A DNA stretch of 64,000 bases from Loxodes magnus (taxonomy: Eukaryota > Ciliophora > Karyorelictea > Loxodida > Loxodidae), in assembly GCA_946699065.1 (NCBI GenBank), contig CAMPDV010000912.1, positions 1 through 64,000 on the forward strand. The letters are read 5' to 3'. Position 1 is the first letter of the stretch, and the number at the start of each line of letters is the position of its first letter. Made by a program: the position numbers and the translations under genes. The notes below the pieces were generated by a model. It saw only the letters and a list, made by a program, of their open reading frames with translations, was not told the origin of the DNA and did not search any database. Shown here in pieces: positions 59,478 through 64,000 of the stretch.

Positions 59478-60013
59478 AATAACTTTAACATTAGTATTTT
59501 ATATTTTTTAAAACTTTAATAATAATAAGCTTTTAAATAATTTGCAAGTTATTAGAAGGAAATAATAAAAGATTTTTTTATTTATAAATGTAAGTATAAT
59601 AAATGAAATTAGATATGATAAACATCCTTAAGATAATATAAAAAATAGTTTACATCAAATTAAAATCAAAGATTTATTAAATAAAATAATCTAAAATTTT
59701 AATTAATAAAATATTCTCACTACAACTAGTTTTAAATTATATATAGCAAATTTAATTAAAAAATAAGCATAAAATAAAAATTTTGAAATTTAGATAACTA
59801 TTTGATTAAGTGATAAATAAAATTTAAAATAATATATATCATAAATAAAATAAACAATGTAAATTAACTTATTTTTAGCATTTAATAATAAAGAATATTT
59901 ATAAATTTGATTTTAAATAAATATCGAAAAAGATAAATTAATTAATTTTTTGTATTAGTAGACTTTGCTTACTTAATTTTGTATTTATAGAAGGTATAAT
60001 AGTAGTAATAATT
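59478..60013. other. AT-rich, no gene seen
   Basis: Intergenic. The last 30 bp before the tRNA (GAAGGTATAATAGTAGTAAT) match the upstream side of the tRNA-Gln at 55685. Confidence 0.4.
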
Positions 60014-60084
60014 GGTCCCATGGTGTAATGGTAGCACTTTGGACTCTGAATCCAACAATCCGAGTTCGAATCTCGGTGGGATCA
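60014..60084 (+). tRNA. tRNA-Gln (CUG)
   Basis: 71 nt, same sequence as the tRNA at 55685, with anticodon loop CTCTGAA and all four arms paired. A T-run follows within ten bases (CATTTTTT), as expected for RNA polymerase III termination. It belongs to the duplicated tRNA-Gln locus family. Confidence 0.92.
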
Positions 60085-60283
60085 TTTTTTAATTTTAATT
60101 TTTATAAAATTAATAAGCTAAAACTTAAAAATATACCTAAGTTTTATATATTCTACTAGAACTACTTCATAATATTGTTCTAATTATATAGAAAAATAAT
60201 TAAAAATATAATTATTAAATCTTTTAGTCTATTAGTTTATCCTTAATATTTTCTATAATTAAAAAGAAATTTTTTTTATTATA

Positions 60284-60590
60284 GAGCCCGTAGTACCTCA
60301 ATGGCACGCAGTTCTTTAAAAGTTTTTTATTAAGTTCTTATTAAGTATTAAGGAAGTCTAATGTGTTAGCATTCACTTGAACAGCTTTATCTCAATAGGA
60401 TTATTATCAAAATTCTTCCCTAAGAAACCTTAGAATCTAAGCATCTTTCAGCATTTTCTTCTTCAAAGCCTAGATTCCTGAATTCTCTCTTGGCTCATGT
60501 CAAGATTCTTGTTCTATTCTTCACCACTTGGTAGTTCCTGGTACCAAAGTTTTTCATTATTATTTGAAGTATTTCTCCTCCCTATTCAAA
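60284..60590 (-). repeat. SINE-like family 3, copy d
   Basis: Starts with AGAGCCCGTAGTACCTCAAT / GGCACGCAGTTCTTT, the shared terminal hairpin in reverse. The body shares order and short blocks with copies a and b, for example CTTGTTCTATTCTTCACC and TTCTCTCTTGGCTCATGTCA, and ends near ATTTCTCCTCCCTATTC. Confidence 0.6.
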
Positions 60591-62139
60591 TTAGCAATTT
60601 TTTTAAATAATTAATCAAATAACTAATTAAGTTTAAAGGTTTTCAAACGACTTGTTATTTTTAGTATATTTTTTCAAATCTATGAAATAGTAATAGCAAA
60701 GTTATTTTTTAATGTAGTTATTTGATATTTTTATAATTATCTAATTTTATTTAATCTAAGTTAAATCCTATATTTAAATTTTTTCTTTGCTTCTTCTTAA
60801 ATTCTAAGACAATTTTAGAATCAGTTTATTCTATTAGATAAAACTACTTTTTTGCAAGTTACAAGTAGAATGCACAGAGTGAAAAGTTAAAGTTTTACTT
60901 TCATATAATTTTTAGAAAAAAACTATTTTTCTAATAAAATATTTGAGTATAATAAGTACTTTTTTTATTTAAATTATAACTATTTAAAATAAACTTTTCC
61001 TATCAACCATATACAGTTCTTTATTATTAATTTATTTTGATTGATGAATATCTATTTTAATAAAAGATATTTTATATTAAATCTAATTAGCTAACTTTAT
61101 GTTTTAAACTTAAATTACCTTTTGGCTAATTTTTAGTTGTAAAATATTATAATTACTCTCTCTTTAAATAGAAAATAAAGCTATATGAATTCTCATTTGT
61201 ATACTTATAGTCAATTTTATTTATGATTCTTCATAAGGATTTTGTTAAATTATATAATTAATTAATATAATTATATTGCTTACCTTTATCTCTTTTTTCT
61301 CTAACAATTGCTTTATTATGATATAGTAAATTAAATAAGTAAACGATAGTTTATTATATGTGAATTTAAATACTTTAGATTATTATTATTTTAAAGGTAA
61401 AATTATAATTAAGACTTAATTATTTAAACTGATGATTCATACTAAATAATATAATAAACTGTTTTAGTGTTTTATTCTAAACAAAATTTATTTATTTAGT
61501 AATAGACATTTATATATCTTTAATAAAGAATCTAAGAATTTTTCATTGAACATTATTATTGAAAAACTAAGTTTTCAAATTAAGAATTTAATAAGAAATA
61601 CTTTAAATTTGGAAAATATTTAATAACCAGTTAATTTAAATCTTTGCTCTTTACTAAATAAACATGTTATTTAAATTTCATTGTCCTTTAAATAAAAAAC
61701 ATTAAGTTTCATTTAAAATATATAGATAATTATTATTTTAAAAGGTATATTTATATTTAAAACTTGAAAACTAAATATAAAAGGGAATTTTTTAATCTAA
61801 AATATTTAAATTTAAAATTTCTTATTTTTCAAGTGTCTTATTCTATTTAAATAGGAGAATTCTATATTAAATATAAGTGAATTTAATTCTGCTTCAGATA
61901 CATTAACTTCTAATTCTAGGTATTAAAATTCATTTTGATGTATTATTTTTTCTTTTTCTTTTGTTTCTATATTTTTTCTTGAATAATCCAGTGGTATTTG
62001 CATCTATGATATTTCAAATACATATTAATTTATAGCTTTAATTTATCATTATCTTATTAAATAAAATTTTATTTCTATTCCGGTCTTTATTTGGGTTTAT
62101 TTTCTTAACACCTCTTGAAATTAATCTTAGGTCATGAGA
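60591..62139. other. AT-rich, no gene seen
   Basis: No gene recognised. 61870-62140 may be the downstream part of the kinase relic that follows on the minus strand. Confidence 0.35.
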
Positions 62140-62500
62140 TTAGAACTTTTAGAATGATTTTATTGAGTTAAATTGCTTGAGATCATACTTTTCTAAATTT
62201 TTTATTAATTACTATGATTCTAAAATAGTCTAATTTTCGTACTTTCTAAAGATCAGAAATCTATAAAATTCTTTTTTAATTACTTTTGAAAATTTTAGGT
62301 ATTTAATAGGATAATTTCAATTATCTAACTATGAAAATTTCAGATATGAGACTATGATAATAAAGCTTTAAATTTAGAAACTCGCTTAGCAAAGATTTAT
62401 CAGGCATTAAATTACGATGATTTATATCATAAGATAGATTTTAAATTCTCTTGTAACTTGTAATAAGTTTAAAACAGTTAAACTATCTTCAATAATTACT
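62140..62500 (-). pseudogene. Decayed protein kinase fragment
   Basis: A minus frame gives YDINHRNLMPDKSLLSEFLN followed by LKLYYHSL, aligning with the catalytic region H-R-D-L-K-P-D-N-I-L-L-S-E-x-L-N-x-K-x-x-D-F-G. HRD has become HRN, Lys has become Met and DFG has become YYH. A later stretch LSYQIPKIF resembles the Y-Q-A-P-E-I-F of the tandem kinase. Catalytic residues are lost, so it cannot be active. No N-lobe was found upstream. Confidence 0.45.
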
Positions 62501-62858
62501 GCATTACGGGTAACGTACCTATTTAATTATTATGGAAAGCGAAGCTCGAAAAAGACGATTAGAATCTATCTTTTTGCATTTTTTTTGTTGGATTGCAGAT
62601 TAGATGGTGATTTGACTTAGATTAAAAGATTAGGCGGATAAGATCAATTCTCAAACATAGTTTTTCATAAGAATATTTTAATTTTCTTACTGATTTCTGT
62701 AAGTGCGAAATTCTGAGTTTTTAAGCAAACTAAATTTTTATCTTAATTTAATTAAATTTAAATTATATGTATATAGATTGAAAAATGTAAGGCTTACAGA
62801 TATATTTGATAGAATAATAGAAGTATAATTTAAGAATCTTTTTACTTAAATAATAACA
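62501..62858. other. AT-rich, no gene seen
   Basis: A mild GC-richer patch at 62520-62650 has no identifiable feature. Confidence 0.35.
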
Positions 62859-62929
62859 GGCTCTATAGTGTAATGGTAGCACGTGGGCCTTCGGAGCCTA
62901 AAGTTGGGGTTCAAATCCCTGTAGAGTCG
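62859..62929 (+). tRNA. tRNA-Arg (UCG)
   Basis: 71 nt. Acceptor GGCTCTA/TAGAGTC, D-arm GTG/CAC, anticodon stem TGGGC/GCCTA with loop CTTCGGA (anticodon UCG, reads CGA), T-arm TGGGG/CCCTG with TTCAAAT. All stems pair with a few G-U. A T-run follows (GTTTTTG). Confidence 0.88.
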
Positions 62930-63893
62930 TTTTTGTAGTTGTTTTTAAGCAAATTTAAAACTAAATATTTATTAATTATTTATAAAAGAGTTTGTAATTA
63001 CACTAAGAGAAACATGTTAAGCACAATAAACTAATTTACCTGTAAATTGATATAAATTATAAAAAATAAGACTAAATTATAAATTTTTAAAAGAGCAAAT
63101 CATATGCATAGCATTTATAATACATGTCAAATTCACTTTTTCATATATTTTCAGATTGATTATTTAAACAAGAGAAAGCATTAAATCTAAATAATTTTGC
63201 TTTAATTAAATTTTATTCTTATGAATTATTTAATCTTAAGTTTGCTTATATTTTACTTGCTTTAATTTAAAAAGAAATAAATGCTATTATGACTTAAAAT
63301 AATCTAGCATCCCTTAATAATTTTCACAAAGGATATTATTTTTATTATTATTGTACAATTATTCTGTATTTCCTTCTTTAATTTTAGTCAGTTTGGAAAT
63401 TAATTCTTACATATTCCTATTTTATAATTTATTGATTTATTGATATTTTTATTATATATTTTATGCTTTAACTTTAGTTTTTACTTAAAATTTATAATAT
63501 AGATATAAGTTAAATTCTAAGTTTAATGTGAGATAATTTCTTTGGAAGTGTAAATATCTTAGTATTTGATTTTAAAATATGGTTTTATATGAATAATAAA
63601 AGCTTAATTATATTAGTATTTATTTATCTATAAGTAAATAGACTGCTTTTAAAACTATTATTTATAAAGTAATAATAGAGATATATTAGGTAATAACTTC
63701 TTGCCAATTAGATTTTCTTAAAATTAGATATCCTTTATCTAAAAAACTATAAAGATAAGTACTCATTTAAATTTTTGCTTTACTTAGAGCAACTAAGTAT
63801 TTTAAATTAATTATCTAAATTATTGCATGATTTACATTAGTGATTTTCATAAAAGGCTAAGGTTTAAAACGTAATGATCTATTAAATTATAGA
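62930..63893. other. AT-rich, no gene seen
   Basis: Intergenic spacer between two tRNA genes with no feature recognised. Confidence 0.4.
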
Positions 63894-63977
63894 CCGGCAA
63901 TAGCTCAGCTGGAAGAGCATGAGACTGTAGAATTTGTGGAAATCTCAGGGTCCTCGGTTCAATCCCGAGTTGCCGGA
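63894..63977 (+). tRNA. tRNA-Tyr (GUA) with 11-nt intron
   Basis: 84 nt. Acceptor CCGGCAA/TTGCCGG plus discriminator A, D-arm GCTC/GAGC, anticodon stem TGAGA/TCTCA with loop CTGTAG-A (anticodon GUA), T-arm CTCGG/CCGAG with TTCAATC. Between loop positions 37 and 38 there is an 11-nt insertion AATTTGTGGAA, the usual site of eukaryotic tRNA-Tyr introns. A T-run follows. Confidence 0.93.
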
Positions 63978-64000
63978 TTTTTATTTTAATGTTATTTAAA

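Noticed and set aside
62403-62430. Active kinase at the 3' end of the window
   Set aside because: Catalytic Asp of HRD and the DFG Asp are both replaced, so only a relic is called.

Overview
The window reads as very AT-rich ciliate DNA that is gene-poor and full of repeats. In every convincing reading frame TAA and TAG stand where glutamine is expected, and TGA stands where tryptophan is expected. Examples are the kinase motifs W-M-A-P-E and D-I-W, written with TGA in one paralog and TGG in another. That code, with all three stops used as sense, is known from karyorelict ciliates such as Loxodes and from the heterotrich Condylostoma. I cannot tell which from this sequence. Introns are tiny (about 16-26 nt, GT...AG). 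The standard-code ORFs in the window are mostly fragments or shadows.

Layout: 1-14.8 kb is mostly non-coding, with a structured repeat, one SINE-like element, a decayed TPR gene and a decayed kinase. 14.87-19.0 kb holds the most remarkable object: a RING finger + ubiquitin-like gene whose 3' half appears to be about 130 introns separated by exons of exactly one codon. The central ~99 units are a homogenised 27-bp array in which only the three exon bases vary. 20.5-28.5 kb carries an LRR relic, coiled-coil genes with CCHC zinc knuckles, and repeats. 28.6-30.6, 39.9-41.9 and 51.8-53.8 kb hold three paralogous kinase-kelch fusion genes. 44.1-46.0 kb holds a tandem-kinase gene that has lost its first N-lobe. 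46.1-49.2 kb is a 3.1-kb unit bounded by 244-bp inverted repeats, each carrying a Gln-like tRNA with a Lys-type anticodon, and enclosing a decayed zinc-knuckle ORF and two SINE-like elements. 55-64 kb has four more tRNA loci (Gln, Gln, Arg, Tyr with intron), a coiled-coil gene and more repeats.

The gene content suggests an expanding kinase / coiled-coil / zinc-knuckle repertoire embedded in mobile DNA. At least four short-repeat families are present. Two of them share a 3' hairpin that also occurs inside the coding sequence at 58.6-59.5 kb. All readings are by eye; no alignment or structure program was run, so boundaries are approximate unless a start, stop or tRNA end is named.
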